From Paragyromitra xinjiangensis (lineage: Eukaryota > Ascomycota > Pezizomycetes > Pezizales > Discinaceae): a stretch of 64,000 nucleotides of DNA. The first letter of the stretch is position 1. Every line of letters begins with the position of its first letter. Below the pieces are notes generated by a model. It was not told the DNA's origin, made no database searches, and saw only the letters and a list, made by a program, of their open reading frames with translations. Made by a program: the position numbers and the translations under genes. Shown here piece by piece: positions 20,246-31,700 of the stretch. Location of the stretch: contig JBCAMK010000004.1 of the NCBI GenBank assembly GCA_038503065.1, positions 1,687,001-1,751,000 of the forward strand, given 5' to 3'.

Positions 20246-20864
20246 ATGATACTTTTCCAACAGACGCACCCCCTGAAGCACATTTATTAGCACATTACCC
20301 AAAAATTTTGTGTGGACAATGTGTAAATTGATTCATTACCTCGCGCTGTAGAGATAGGTATCAGCTTAGGCTTTCAGACTTTGGCGTTACTGGGGCGGTT
20401 TCCGGACCCGTGGAGGAATATGAAATTAGTGTGAACCTGTGCGGCATCACATCTTAAGCTTGCCCCTTTGTTATCGTGAAGCTTTGCCTTAGCTATGATC
20501 TGGCCTTTTGATAAAAATTTAAACACATAGGTTCTGTTTCGAAGGTGTTTTCCTGGGCTACTGTACGTCAATTGCAAGGTCTGGACTTTAGTGTTTAAGC
20601 CCAGGGTTCATATCTCACGCGTTTGTTTGAGTGGAGTTATGATCTTACAGGAAGGTGACTATCAGGTATCAAGAGAGGTAACTATCGGATCGAATTAAAA
20701 AAAGTATCGACTGTGAGCCTATGGGAGTAATTGCACCTAGAATTTGCCGAATTCATGTCTAGGACACTAGGCAACAAACCTGCGGTTTACGCTCACGAGA
20801 TAGAGAGGGTAAGCGTAATTTTACAATTTCAAATGCGAGTTTCAAGTGTTTTCTCGTGGGGATG

Positions 20865-20882
20865 TAGATAGATAGATAGATA
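20865..20882. repeat. TAGA microsatellite
   Basis: Four and a half TAGA units, flanked on both sides by CTCGTGGGGATGTA. Confidence 0.7.
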
Positions 20883-21157
20883 TTTCATTTACGCCTCGTG
20901 GGGATGTATGGAATTATGTATCCATCCATTGTAATTGTACCGGGGAAAATTTTAAGTAATGCGCACTAATTGGTATATTGCATCTTAAAACCTAGGCCCG
21001 TTCCCATCCCCTACTGCCTATAGCTGCTGCTGTGCAGTATGGGCTGGGCACGAGACTACTTAACCCGCGTGGAATTAGTCCAGCCTCTTGTCCTTCGTGA
21101 ATTAGACATTGGTGTGTATCTGATCTATCGCCGAAAGCACTCTCGATAGGAATCTAA

Positions 21158-23526
21158 TCAATACCCCACTGCCTTCCCCCCTTTCCGCCACCAATCCGCA
21201 ACTCCTTCGATACGCCCATCCTGTGTCCCTTTTACAGCCTGCAACACGCTCCCGCCCGCAGCTTCTCCTAACTTCCTTTGCAGTACTTGATGCCCCCTCT
21301 CCTTTAGCCCTTCAATGACCCAGCCCTCCACCCCTGTCTCCGCGGACACCATTTCTGGGATTAGCTGATGATGTAGTCTTGGTGACTTAATTGTATCTAG
21401 CAGCCCATAACCCCAAAAGTACGTCTTCACAATCGCTTCAAATACTCCTGTTACAATCCTGCTCCCGCCGCTCCCACCAATAATCAACCCTGGACTTCCA
21501 TCACTCTCGACCACAATCGTTGGCGCTATAGAACTCAATGGGCGTTTATAAGGAAGGATGTAGTTATAAACCGACGGCCTTAACAAATATGCATTCGACC
21601 TCCCAGGGATCGAAAAATCGTCCATTTCACTATTCAATACGATCCCTGTTATCGGATCATGCAATTTCGCGCCCCAGTACAGATTAATGGTAGTTGTTAA
21701 TGCCACCGCATTCCCCTCTTTATCAAGAACGCTAAGGTGCGAGGTCCCCTTGGGATCCGTAAGTTCGTAAGCGGGGTTATAGTGGCCCCAAGAGTAAGTG
21801 TGATCGTTAGAAATGTTGAGACGAATGGCGGAGGCGTAGGATTTGGAGGTAAGTTCGTGTATGCGGGGGAGGTTAGCGGCGACTATGGGGTCAGCCGGGT
21901 CACCGAGCTCAGTTCGGCCGGCGGAGAGCCATTTCATGGTTCTAGGCAAGGGTTACGTTATAATCTATTTTTCCAAGGTTATAGGTTGGGGGAAATACTC
22001 TACAAGGAGATGATATGATAGGGGTTCTAAAGGATCTTTCATATCTAGGCCTTCCGCAATGTTAAGCCCTTCAACTAATACAGGTCCACTAGTCAAAATT
22101 AATACGATTGAAATGATTTCCCGGTAGTTTCTCAGACTTCACTAACCTGCAAGGCGGTTGGCAAGTAATCACTTCCTTCCCCATCATCTTCGTTTTCACT
22201 GTCTCTTCTACTACCGTAAAATAACTCTTGAAATCCTTCTTCACCAAAATTCCCTCGTTACTCTGGATAAATGTCGCTAGCTGCTCTGCGATGCTCCCAT
22301 TGTAAAACTCCCTCACACCTTCGTAAATATCCTCCCCCCCTGTGCCAGCTATTATCTCCAGTGTATCTGCGTATGCTGGACGTTTCATGATTTCCCCTAG
22401 CTGCAGCAATTCACCTGTCTCCTGGTTGAATACATATTCCCAAAGGTATTTATTAGCATGAAAGAAGGCCTCTTCTTTGAGAATTAGTTTTTCTAGTGTG
22501 GGAGTCACGCGGAATCCGTTGCGGTTTAGGTTGATAGAGGGTTGCCAAATGTCTTTCCAGGAAAGTTTGCCAAAGAGTTGGTGGGCAGTTGCATAGCCAT
22601 GGACTTCACCGGGGATTGCAACGGCTAGACCGCCGACTTGAGCGAGGAGGGGGTCATCTGTGCTCTTTTAGTATCACTTCACGTATAGACACACTCTTTC
22701 CGAATCGTTCCATGAGGCAAGTTCGGCGCTGGTATGTAAAGTGGAGAGGAGGTGAAAGAGGGAGACTAACGGTTATACATATCTCTCATACTGTTTCCCG
22801 GCGCCATTTCCCTAAAATTGAAGCTTTTCGAATCTCCATATTTTGTTCGTACGACCATAAACCCGCCGCCTCCAATACCACTCGCAAATGAATTGACTGT
22901 GCCAATGCAAGCACCCGTCCCTGTTGAGCACGGTCTCCCATGAGCCTCGGTTTAGCCGAAAGTTTTCCTTAAAAGGAAGAAAAAAGAGCCCACACGAGAA
23001 TGAGGGCGGTGAGTAATACCGATAGCCGCGTCCACTGCATTGCCACCTTTCTTCAACAACTCCACGCCGATGCGTGAACATATATCGACGTCTGAACTTA
23101 CGGCGCCATGCAGGCAGTCAACAAGAATATCGTCATCTGTCATTTCCAAAGCGCAAAATCGTAAGCGCCTGTCTCAAGGCTTTCCGTACATGATCCAAAC
23201 TCACCAGTACCCTCCGCCTCGTTCTCCCAGAAAATCACACCAAATATGATCCCCAAAACTAGCAAAACCACGCCAAGCGCAAACGTCATTCCAAGTTTCA
23301 CCCACGTTCCCCTCCCCTCTGAGCCTGAGGCGCCACTCCATCTCCTCCCTCTCCCGCGGATCCGGTTACTGTGTACTAGCCTGGGGGCCGAAGGGATAGG
23401 TTTTGGTAGTAATGATTGCTGGTCATCTTCGGCCTCCTCAGCGTCCCAGTAGTCGGGTGAGTGTGAACGCGATACTTCTGGCGAGAAATGTACTTTGCTG
23501 ACACTATGAGCTCGACTCATTTCCAC
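21158..23526 (-). CDS. GGT: gamma-glutamyltransferase (gamma-glutamyl transpeptidase), membrane-anchored
   Basis: Cleaves the gamma-glutamyl bond of glutathione and its conjugates (family T3, N-terminal nucleophile fold); probably vacuolar or cell-surface. Six exons: 23205-23526, 23020-23136, 22771-22920, 22147-22657, 21999-22088, 21158-21941. They sum to 1974 nt, 657 aa, and all junctions are GT-AG. Residues 77-100 form one transmembrane helix (MTFALGVVLLVLGIIFGVIF), giving a type II anchor. Family motifs follow: GGNAVDAAI, SGIGGGGFMVVR, GLAVAIPGEVHGY, RTELGDP. The autocleavage/catalytic threonine is Thr463 in DPKGTSHLSVLDKEGNAVAL, followed by the substrate-binding GGSGGSRI. The length is normal for fungal homologues, which have an extra cytosolic N-terminus. 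Exon ends were placed by hand; those of exons 3 and 5 are the least certain. Confidence 0.93.
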
Positions 23527-23902
23527 GGCGGCATGTAGCTATAGCAGCAACACTGAGAAACCTAGTGGGTAAGTAAGAAGAATAAGCAAACAAAATTTGA
23601 GTGACAAGTGGCCTAATAAGAACCTTGGGAAGAGGGGGGCAAAGCTGGCGGGAAAGGGCTGTTTTTCTGGGGGGTATGTTGCTGATCTCGGTTGGCGGTA
23701 AGATAAGCTTTAGACCGGCATTGTCGCCATACCCTGCACAGCAACCTTCTCATGTAGCGTGAGATATCAGTGGGCACGAAACTATCACAAGTGTTGCTCT
23801 TATATACACACATATGAAAACCATCACCATACTGATGATAGTGATAGCTATAATAATGAAATGGTGAGAGGACGTCGTATAGCTCTTTACTGTATGTAAG
23901 TA

Positions 23903-24135
23903 CTTAGGCGTTCATTAAATACTGGGAAATGTTGCAAAAAGCTGCACCACACCAAAATTATCCTGGAACAACCCAATCCATCATACTGTGCAAAATTGAG
24001 GGAATTAATTTCAGGTCCAAGTCCATTTAGTTATACATAGCTATCTTTCTGTTGTAAACATTAAGTTGTGTCGTGATGATTCTTGGTAGGGTGTTTTTTG
24101 TTGCGATATTTCCCAGTATTTAGTGAACGCCTAAG
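23903..24135. mobile_element. TA-flanked MITE, 233 bp
   Basis: Ends CTTAGGCGTTCATTAAATAC and its near-perfect inverse; about 28 bp of terminal inverted repeat (CTTAGGCGTTCAYTAAATAC then TGGGAAAT), flanked by TA on both sides. TA duplication with such ends is typical of Tc1/mariner-derived non-autonomous elements. No coding capacity. Confidence 0.8.
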
Positions 24136-24157
24136 TAGTGTATGTGTAAGGTGAGTA

Positions 24158-24237
24158 CAGCCGCGTAAGAAAAGTCTTGACACCCACCTCACTAGCAAAA
24201 CAGCTACTAGGGTGTCAAGACTTTTCTTACACGGCTG
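24158..24237. mobile_element. TA-flanked foldback MITE, 80 bp
   Basis: Arms of 30 bp (CAGCCGCGTAAGAAAAGTCT then TGACACCC) around a ~20-bp centre; arms differ at one position. TA on both sides. It lies 20 bp from the preceding MITE but has unrelated termini, so two families inserted side by side. Tc1/mariner-type by its TA duplication. Confidence 0.85.
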
Positions 24238-26094
24238 TACAGGGAATCATATGCGAAAACATGAAATACCTAAAAGTATATACATGTATACATGTATATT
24301 AGCATGGGAGACATCTTCAGCTAGTCTTCGAATTCTAGACCATAACGGCGCGTATCTGTCTCTACTGCCATTTTACTGATATGCATGTAGCTTTTCCTTC
24401 GAGTTCATTGGGTGCATGCATGCATGAGTAATAACGCAAGGATTGGTGAGATGAGCACTATCCCTGACTTTGAGAGTTGTTGTATGATCTTATTGGTGAA
24501 ATTTGCCCTGCTTTTTCATCCTTTTTTCGCTATGCATATGGACCTGGGAATTTCTCTTTCACCTTCATACCATCGATAAAGTAAGAAATTGCGAGAAGGG
24601 TAAGAGAAGCCATTTTTGAAACTATTCTATTAGTTGGAAGTTTAGGATTTGCATGGAAGGGAATGCCGCTGTTGAATCAAATATCTCCAACTCCAGCCTT
24701 CGCTAGTTTAGACACAGCTGTAGGTCCCAAACCACCAACTATAATGGGGTCTAGATGCTTAATAGAATATTTATAATTATAATTATATAGCTATATTTAG
24801 AAGGTGAAGAACTAGTAAAATATATGAGCGAGGAGAAAAAACAATATCGAACACATTTTAGTTCAGTTATCGGTACCGGTAGTATAAGGGTTGATATCGT
24901 CCATAAACTACATGTAAGAAGATAGTTGTGACAGGTGCCTTGTCTAGCTCGGTCCTTGGATTTACTAGAGCTAGCAAGTACTCGATCTTTTGGGGAAGTT
25001 ACTTTTTTCACCAGATATCATTTATGCGCCAAAGCTGCCCAGCATTCGTATCGGACCAGACTTGGCTGGTGAATGTGGCCCAAGATCCAGGGGGAAAGGG
25101 GAGAAACTATAAAAGGACCCATAAAAACCCATAGTACCTATGGATAATAAAAGGGCCCTGTTATGGGGAAAACTAAAAAAATATAATTTTCTGATTCTCG
25201 TTTTAAGTTTTTTTGAAGGATTCGCCACACTCCATAGTCGGGTATCGCGAGACTGTATTTTATATCCCGCTCGAGACTGTATATATTCTAGCTCATACTC
25301 CAAGGATCCGGATACCGGCCAAAAATGGATTGGGCTACTTTGCAGATGGGCCAACTGATCCTCAAAGTAACTGGTGAACTTGACCGATCTTTAAATAAAT
25401 GATTTTTTAATATCCATGATGACGACAGGGCATACTTCGCACTAAGGATCAATTACATGTAGTTGCAATCCCTAGCAACTCAAATAAACGATAAACAAAA
25501 CAATATATCGAAGGTTTAGGCCATAAAATTTGTTACTATAACATGGTGGCACTTTGTAACGTATTCCAGTGCCTAGTACTCGTATTGTTCCTCAGTATAG
25601 TTAATCTGTCGTACATATCCGTAGCTATCAATAAGTTCCTTCATGCTCACCGGCAGCGCAATTACCCAATGACTTGTGTTATCCGAAAAGTTTGCGAGTA
25701 AGCCGATAGGCCTAAATTAAGATGTGGGTGAAGAGGGCGGCGAAAAGGGGGGGTGATTTGATATAACACAAGGAGCGCATCAAGTTAAAGAAGTAGCTAT
25801 GGTACTCCTAGGAACACTGAAGGATTATATGAGTTTTGGAGGTAAGGGGGTTGGAGGCTGTGGTGGGCTGTATTTTCCTGAAATTTCCGTCCTGGCCGCT
25901 ACTGAGGGGGCTTGGCCATGGCTAGTTTCCTGGATTTCTGGAGGGAATTTATGGATTACTCTGGCATCTAGACTGGCTTGTGTTGTCTGTTGACTGCCGG
26001 GGAGCTTTTGGAGCTTACCCTTGCGTTCTATGTTGCAGGGGCAATGCATCACGGGTGGTCACTCGAATACGACTCCATCATTTATGTTGGACAT

Positions 26095-26480
26095 ATTTAC
26101 TTTCTTTCGTGCCGCTTCTGGCCTTTCTCTATTATTTGACTCTATTCTTTACTCCACCTGCATAGGGCTTTTAAAGTCTATGTAGGCTTTTCTACTATTC
26201 AGGTTTCTTACCATTCCTTGCTGATTTGGCTTTTTTTTGGCTGTCAATTATTCAGGCGGCTATTCAGTGTATTAGGCTTATTCGGCGTCAACCGGCGAGG
26301 TATATGGTGGAGTACGCTCTATTGGCTGAATACCAGTATATATACAGAGGCCTTCTGCCTTAGTCTCGATCCCAGACCTTTTAAGAAAATCGCTATTTAT
26401 TTTGGGCGATTGACACGATTTTTCCCAGAACTTCGTTTCTTTCTTCTGTATCAAACATATTAAGCCTTCTGCTTAATTAA
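26095..26480 (+). repeat. decayed dispersed repeat, inverted relative of 37900-38889
   Basis: 26095-26256 aligns by eye with the reverse complement of 38711-38889 (e.g. TTTACTTTCTTTCGTGCCGC against TTTACTTCCTGTCGTGCCGT), and 26430-26550 aligns with the reverse complement of 37900-38010. Differences are mostly G-to-A and C-to-T with this copy the more AT-rich, as in repeat-induced point mutation. The parent element is not recognised. Confidence 0.55.
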
Positions 26481-27813
26481 CGAATATCACCTCTTATTAC
26501 TTCAATTCATGTTTTATGAAGCATACTCCAACAATTTATGTTTGGGAGAACTTCCCAATTTGAGGTTGCTCAGGGGCGGCTTCAGGGGGGTGGGATTAAA
26601 GAGGTGCATGTAGGCGCACGAGCACGCGGGCACCAGGCTATTATTTGAGTATATGGACAGGAGCGCGCTGCCAGCCTTCAGAGAATGAGCGGTCGGTCTC
26701 TCAACTTACTTACCATTTCAACAGTTTGCGTCAGGAAGGGCTTGTGTGGATTGGTATTGAGGCCGATTGCTTTCTCGCTTGTTCGGCTGGAGGTGAAACT
26801 CTTTCTGTAGAGTACTACGATCGAATACATGTAGTAAAGAGAACTCTACAGTATTCCCCACCAGTCCCAAAGTAGCCCCCACATAGCTCGAACACCTGCG
26901 AAATAATCGATGGCTCATGGGCAGTATTGGATGGCTAGATCAAGCTGTACTGAGAATCCCAATATCTCTACCAATCTATGTTGATATATTGCTTCTTAGT
27001 TTGTCACCTTTAGATGTGTTCTTGCATTCGCTATATTTGTCGTTCGCTACCTTTTTCCATTCCATAGGTTCTTTTTTTTCAAGAATTGATGTTTAGGCTT
27101 GAGGGCGCGAGTATTCAGGGGTATAAGGTGGATTTGTGGTATTGCTATTACTGTGACCGCTGGGTTATTGAACTGTATGGAGAGCTCTGCGTCCTTCTTC
27201 ACTGCTTTCTTCCCTATCCGTTTCCTACTCTCGGGTAGAGTTGCTGCAGGATAGTTCCATATGCGTACAACGAGGGCTTGACTTGGGGTACTTGAACTAT
27301 TGAGAGGGTCTTGGAGGGATGGTTGGTATGATCAGTACATGTAGTTTCAAAAATGCTGCGCTTGTAATGGGACTTCTAGTAAGCCCAATTTACTCGAGTT
27401 TTCGGAGGCGGTAGGTTAGGAGGGGTGCCCAGGACCGTTGTTATACAGGAACTTGAGTTGAGGGGACATATTTTCCATTGATTGGCTGATTACCAGTGCG
27501 AGGCAGCTTGCTGCCAGTTACCGGGGTTTCAAGGGAAGTTTTATTTCGCTTATTACTCTACTTCCAGCAAACCCGGCTACTTGTCGAGGTATACGTCATC
27601 GTACTTTAATACGTTGGGGCACCTACTCTTTTCTATTTTCCATGTATCGACTAATTCGTTCGTTCAGATAGGGTTTCGTACTCGGTGGGGGGGGCGATCG
27701 TGACTGCCACTGATGCCTCAAAAGCCTAACAGAAGAAAATTGAGGACTAATGCTTGAGCAAGCGTTTTATACATCGCTACATGTACTTTACGTTAGATGA
27801 AGTTTACTTGGTA

Positions 27814-27976
27814 GTCACTCACGGGGTGACGGCGAATTCTGTCGGATGGCGAACAGGGGGTTTCAAAGTATATTTGGGTACAGAGCTGCTAAATCGTCAA
27901 CTCGAGCTGGCCATCTATTGACCCAAAAACCCTGTTCGCCGTTAGACAGGATTTGCCATTATCCCGTGAGTGACTG
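27814..27976. mobile_element. TA-flanked foldback MITE, 163 bp
   Basis: Ends GTCACTCACGGGGTGACGGC and, inverted, CAGTCACTCACGGGATAATG; the arms pair over about 50 bp with mismatches (both contain GGCGAACAGGG). TA at each side; the left end seems to have lost the terminal CA. Tc1/mariner-type. Confidence 0.78.
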
Positions 27977-28788
27977 TAGTTGTACCACTTGACGAGAGGC
28001 TGTACTATCATCAACCGTTGAGCATGTGTTTAATTTGGTTATATGGTTAGGCTTGGGGCCAAACAAAATTCCTATTGTGTGACGTTGAGCTTTACGCGGA
28101 TCCGTTGGTTGTCAAGGGGCATTTTTGGACCCGCTCCTCACCACGGTCAGATCCCCAACGCTTTTTGATCAAGGATTTCCCCAACAAGGTCCACTAGTCC
28201 CTTTTCTGATAGTGGTGGGGCAAAGTCCGGGTAGGATTTGGGAAGCTCTGGAAGTGGGGGAAGAGTTTTCCAAGATCCTAATTTGGGGGAAAGAAGAAAA
28301 AAAAAAGATTTGGGCACAGGTACATGGTAGATCGTCCCATAGCCGGCGCATTTATTTTTTGCGGGATCCAAGTGTGAATGTCTTCTTACCGGATAGAGAA
28401 CCCCGCAAGGAGATTCCTTATCATTTTGTTGGCCGTTGGGTTAGCTTGATACTCAACCATGAGTTGCCATTTATCTACTCCAGGCCCCTCCTCTGCTTCT
28501 TATTCATCACCTCCACCTCCTCTCTTCTCCTTATCCCCCACATCATCTATTCTTTTCTCATTGTTGGTTTTATCTTCACGTAGTTGTCTTCAGCGGCGCA
28601 CTACGGTCAGAATAGCCCCCCCGTGTTATCAGAAGTCACTTTCACGCTGTTCATAAAATTGTCTTTTCTATCAGATCCTCACCTCATCCTCCTACGACGA
28701 TTATCGGGTCAGAAACGGCAGTAACTGCCGCACAAGCTCCATCGTTGCTACTGTAGCTTTTAGGCAATCTATCACGCGCGCCAACAGT

Positions 28789-31700
28789 ATGGCATCAGAT
28801 TCATCAGCCACTGTCGCTGCAATTATGCGGACGAATGGAGTGAATGGCCAACCTGGCGGGAAGGAAAAAATTGTGACTCCGAGCTACTCTAAAAAGTTCA
28901 ATCTCCCTGCACATTTCATTGGGGGCAATTCATTAGACGTGTCTGCTCCAGGTCCGGTCAAGGACTTTGTGGCATCCCATGATGGTCATACCGTTATCGA
29001 GAAGGTAGGTAGCCTCTTCTTTTTTTTTCCTTCTGTCATTGAAACCCAAGAGTTCAGTGGCTAATTAGTTGCCATTTTTTCAGGTTCTCATTGCCAATAA
29101 TGGTATCGCCGCTGTTAAAGAGATTCGAAGTGTGCGCAAATGGGCGTACGAAACATTCGGGGATGAAAGGGCAATTCAGTTCACTGTTATGGCCACACCT
29201 GAGGACCTCCAAGCAAATGCAGATTACATTAGGATGGCTGACCAGTATGTGGAGGTTAGTTTGTGTGCCTTTGTTTTCTTTTTTCCTCGTCCGGGTTTTA
29301 TTGCTCTTAGAAGCGAAAGGAGATGGAACTTGCTGGCGCAGAGATCCCTCGACACGGTGTTCTTTTTTTAATTATTGACTTTACTGATTTATACGGCTAG
29401 GTTCCTGGTGGCACAAACAATAATAATTATGCGAACGTTGAGTTAATCGTTGACGTTGCTGAACGGATGGGTGTTCACGCTGTATGGGCTGGATGGTGGG
29501 TACCCTATATCGACTATTGTCTGTAGCGTTCTTTCTGATATGAGGCATTTATACAGGGGCCATGCGAGCGAGAATCCCAAGCTTCCCGAATCCCTAGCAG
29601 CATCGAAAAACAAGATCGTCTTCATCGGGCCGCCAGGCTCGGCGATGCGGTCACTCGGGGACAAGATCTCCTCTACCATTGTCGCGCAGCATGCTGGGGT
29701 TCCCTGTATTCCGTGGTCCGGTACTGGTGTTCGGGAGGTCGTTATCGATTCAGAAGGCCTAGTAACAGTTGCGGACGAGATCTACGATAAAGGTTGCACG
29801 CACTCTGCAGATGAAGGATTGGAAAAGGCTAGGGAAATTGGGTTCCCAGTCATGATCAAGGCTTCGGAGGGCGGTGGAGGGAAAGGTATCCGAAAGGCGG
29901 ACAGCGATGAGAACTTTCCGAGTCTTTACAGCCAGGTTGCCAATGAAGTTCCTGGCTCCCCGATTTTTATCATGAAGCTGGCCGGGAATGCTAGACATTT
30001 GGAGGTGCAATTGTTGGCTGATGAGTATGGGAACAATATCTCGCTTTTCGGACGTGATTGTTCGGTCCAGCGGAGACATCAGAAGATTATTGAAGAGGCT
30101 CCCGTAACTGTCGCTAACCCAGCCACCTTTAATGCGATGGAGCGGGCAGCCGTTCGACTAGGGAAGCTGGTGGGATACGTTTCTGCGGGTACTGTTGAAT
30201 ATCTCTACTCTCATTCCGAAGACAAGTTCTACTTCCTGGAGCTCAACCCCCGTCTCCAGGTTGAACACCCAACCACCGAAATGGTCACAGGTGTCAACCT
30301 CCCCGCTGCTCAGCTCCAGATTGCTATGGGTCTTCCCCTGCACCGAATTCGCGATATTCGTCTCATGTACGGTGTCGATCCGGCTTCCACTGGTGAGATC
30401 GATTTCGACTTCTCGAAAGAGAATTCCCACTTGACCCAGCGGAAACCAGCTCCCAAGGGCCACACTACAGCTTGCCGCATCACCTCCGAAGATCCCGGTG
30501 AAGGATTCAAACCCTCTAGCGGTATGATGCACGAGCTCAACTTCAGGTCTTCTTCGAATGTATGGGGCTATTTCTCTGTTGGTACTGCCGGTGGTATCCA
30601 TTCATTCTCAGATTCACAATTTGGGCATATTTTCGCCTACGGAGAGAATCGTGGCGCGTCCAGAAAACACATGGTTGTTGCTTTGAAGGAATTGAGCATT
30701 CGTGGAGATTTTAGGACAACAGTTGAATATCTTATCAAGCTTCTTGAAACGCCTGCATTTGAGGACAACACTATTACCACTGGATGGCTTGACGAGCTTA
30801 TCACCAACAAACTTACCGCTGAGCGACCAGACACCATGTTGGCCGTAGTTTGCGGTGCCGTCACAAAGGCGCACGTCGCCAGCGAGGCCTGCATGGCTGA
30901 ATACAGGACTTCATTGGAAAGGGGCCAGGTACCAGCGAAAGATATCCTAAAGACTGTCTTCCCCATTGATTTCATCTACGAAGGCAAAAGATTCAAGTTT
31001 ACCGCAACGAGGTCAAGCTCGGATTCGTACCATCTTTTCATCAACGGGTCCAAGTGCAGTGTGGGCGTGAGGGCCTTATCAGACGGTGGTCTCTTAATTC
31101 TTTTGGGTGGACGCAGTCATAATGTCTACTGGAAGGAAGAAGTTGGTGCCACTAGGGTGAGCGTGGATAGTATGACCTGTCTCTTGGAGCAGGAAAATGA
31201 TCCAACGCAGCTGAGGACACCCTCTCCAGGGAAGCTCGTCAAATTTCTTGTGGAGAACGGGGAACATGTCAAAAAGGGCCAAGCGTTTGCTGAAGTTGAG
31301 GTAATGAAGATGTATATGCCACTTCTTGCTCAAGAGGATGGACATGTGCAGCTCATCAAGCAGCCGGGTGCTGTCCTCGAGGCAGGCGATATCCTTGGTA
31401 TCTTGGCTCTAGATGATCCTAGCCGTGTCAAGCACGCTACTCCATTTGATGGACAACTTCCCAACTTCGGTGCCCCTCAGGTTGTGGGTAGCAAGCCGCC
31501 ACAGAAATTCGTTCAACTTAACACTATTCTGCGTAACATTCTAGACGGCTATGACAATCAAGTCATCATGGCACCTACTCTCAAAGAGCTTATCGAAGTT
31601 CTTCGCGACCCTGAGCTCCCGTACGGTGAGTGGGCTGCTCAATTCGCGGCCTTGCACACCAGGATGCCACAAAAGCTCGACGCTCTGTTTTCGCAAATCA

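Larger units (their letters stand above)
19690..21157. other. gene-free stretch between LINE and gamma-glutamyltransferase
   Basis: No gene recognised. It contains a degenerate short repeat (20090-20245) and a TAGA microsatellite (20865-20882) placed between two copies of CTCGTGGGGATGTA (about 20853 and 20896). The right end is the 3' region of the gamma-glutamyltransferase gene. Confidence 0.5.
23527..28788. other. 5.2-kb gene-free, repeat-rich region
   Basis: No recognisable gene. It contains three TA-flanked foldback elements (23903, 24158, 27814), a decayed dispersed repeat (26095-26480), several TACATGTA palindromes, and AT-rich patches (24765-24800). Open frames such as 28125-28583 have no family features and overlap the probable ACC1 promoter/leader. 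Sequence around 27090-27230 reads through a Cys-pair motif (WYCYYCDRWVIELYG), possibly a relic of an unknown element. Confidence 0.5.

Noticed and set aside
28125..28583. 152-codon frame upstream of ACC1
   Set aside because: No conserved motif, hydrophobic tail from T-rich DNA; lies where the ACC1 promoter and leader should be.
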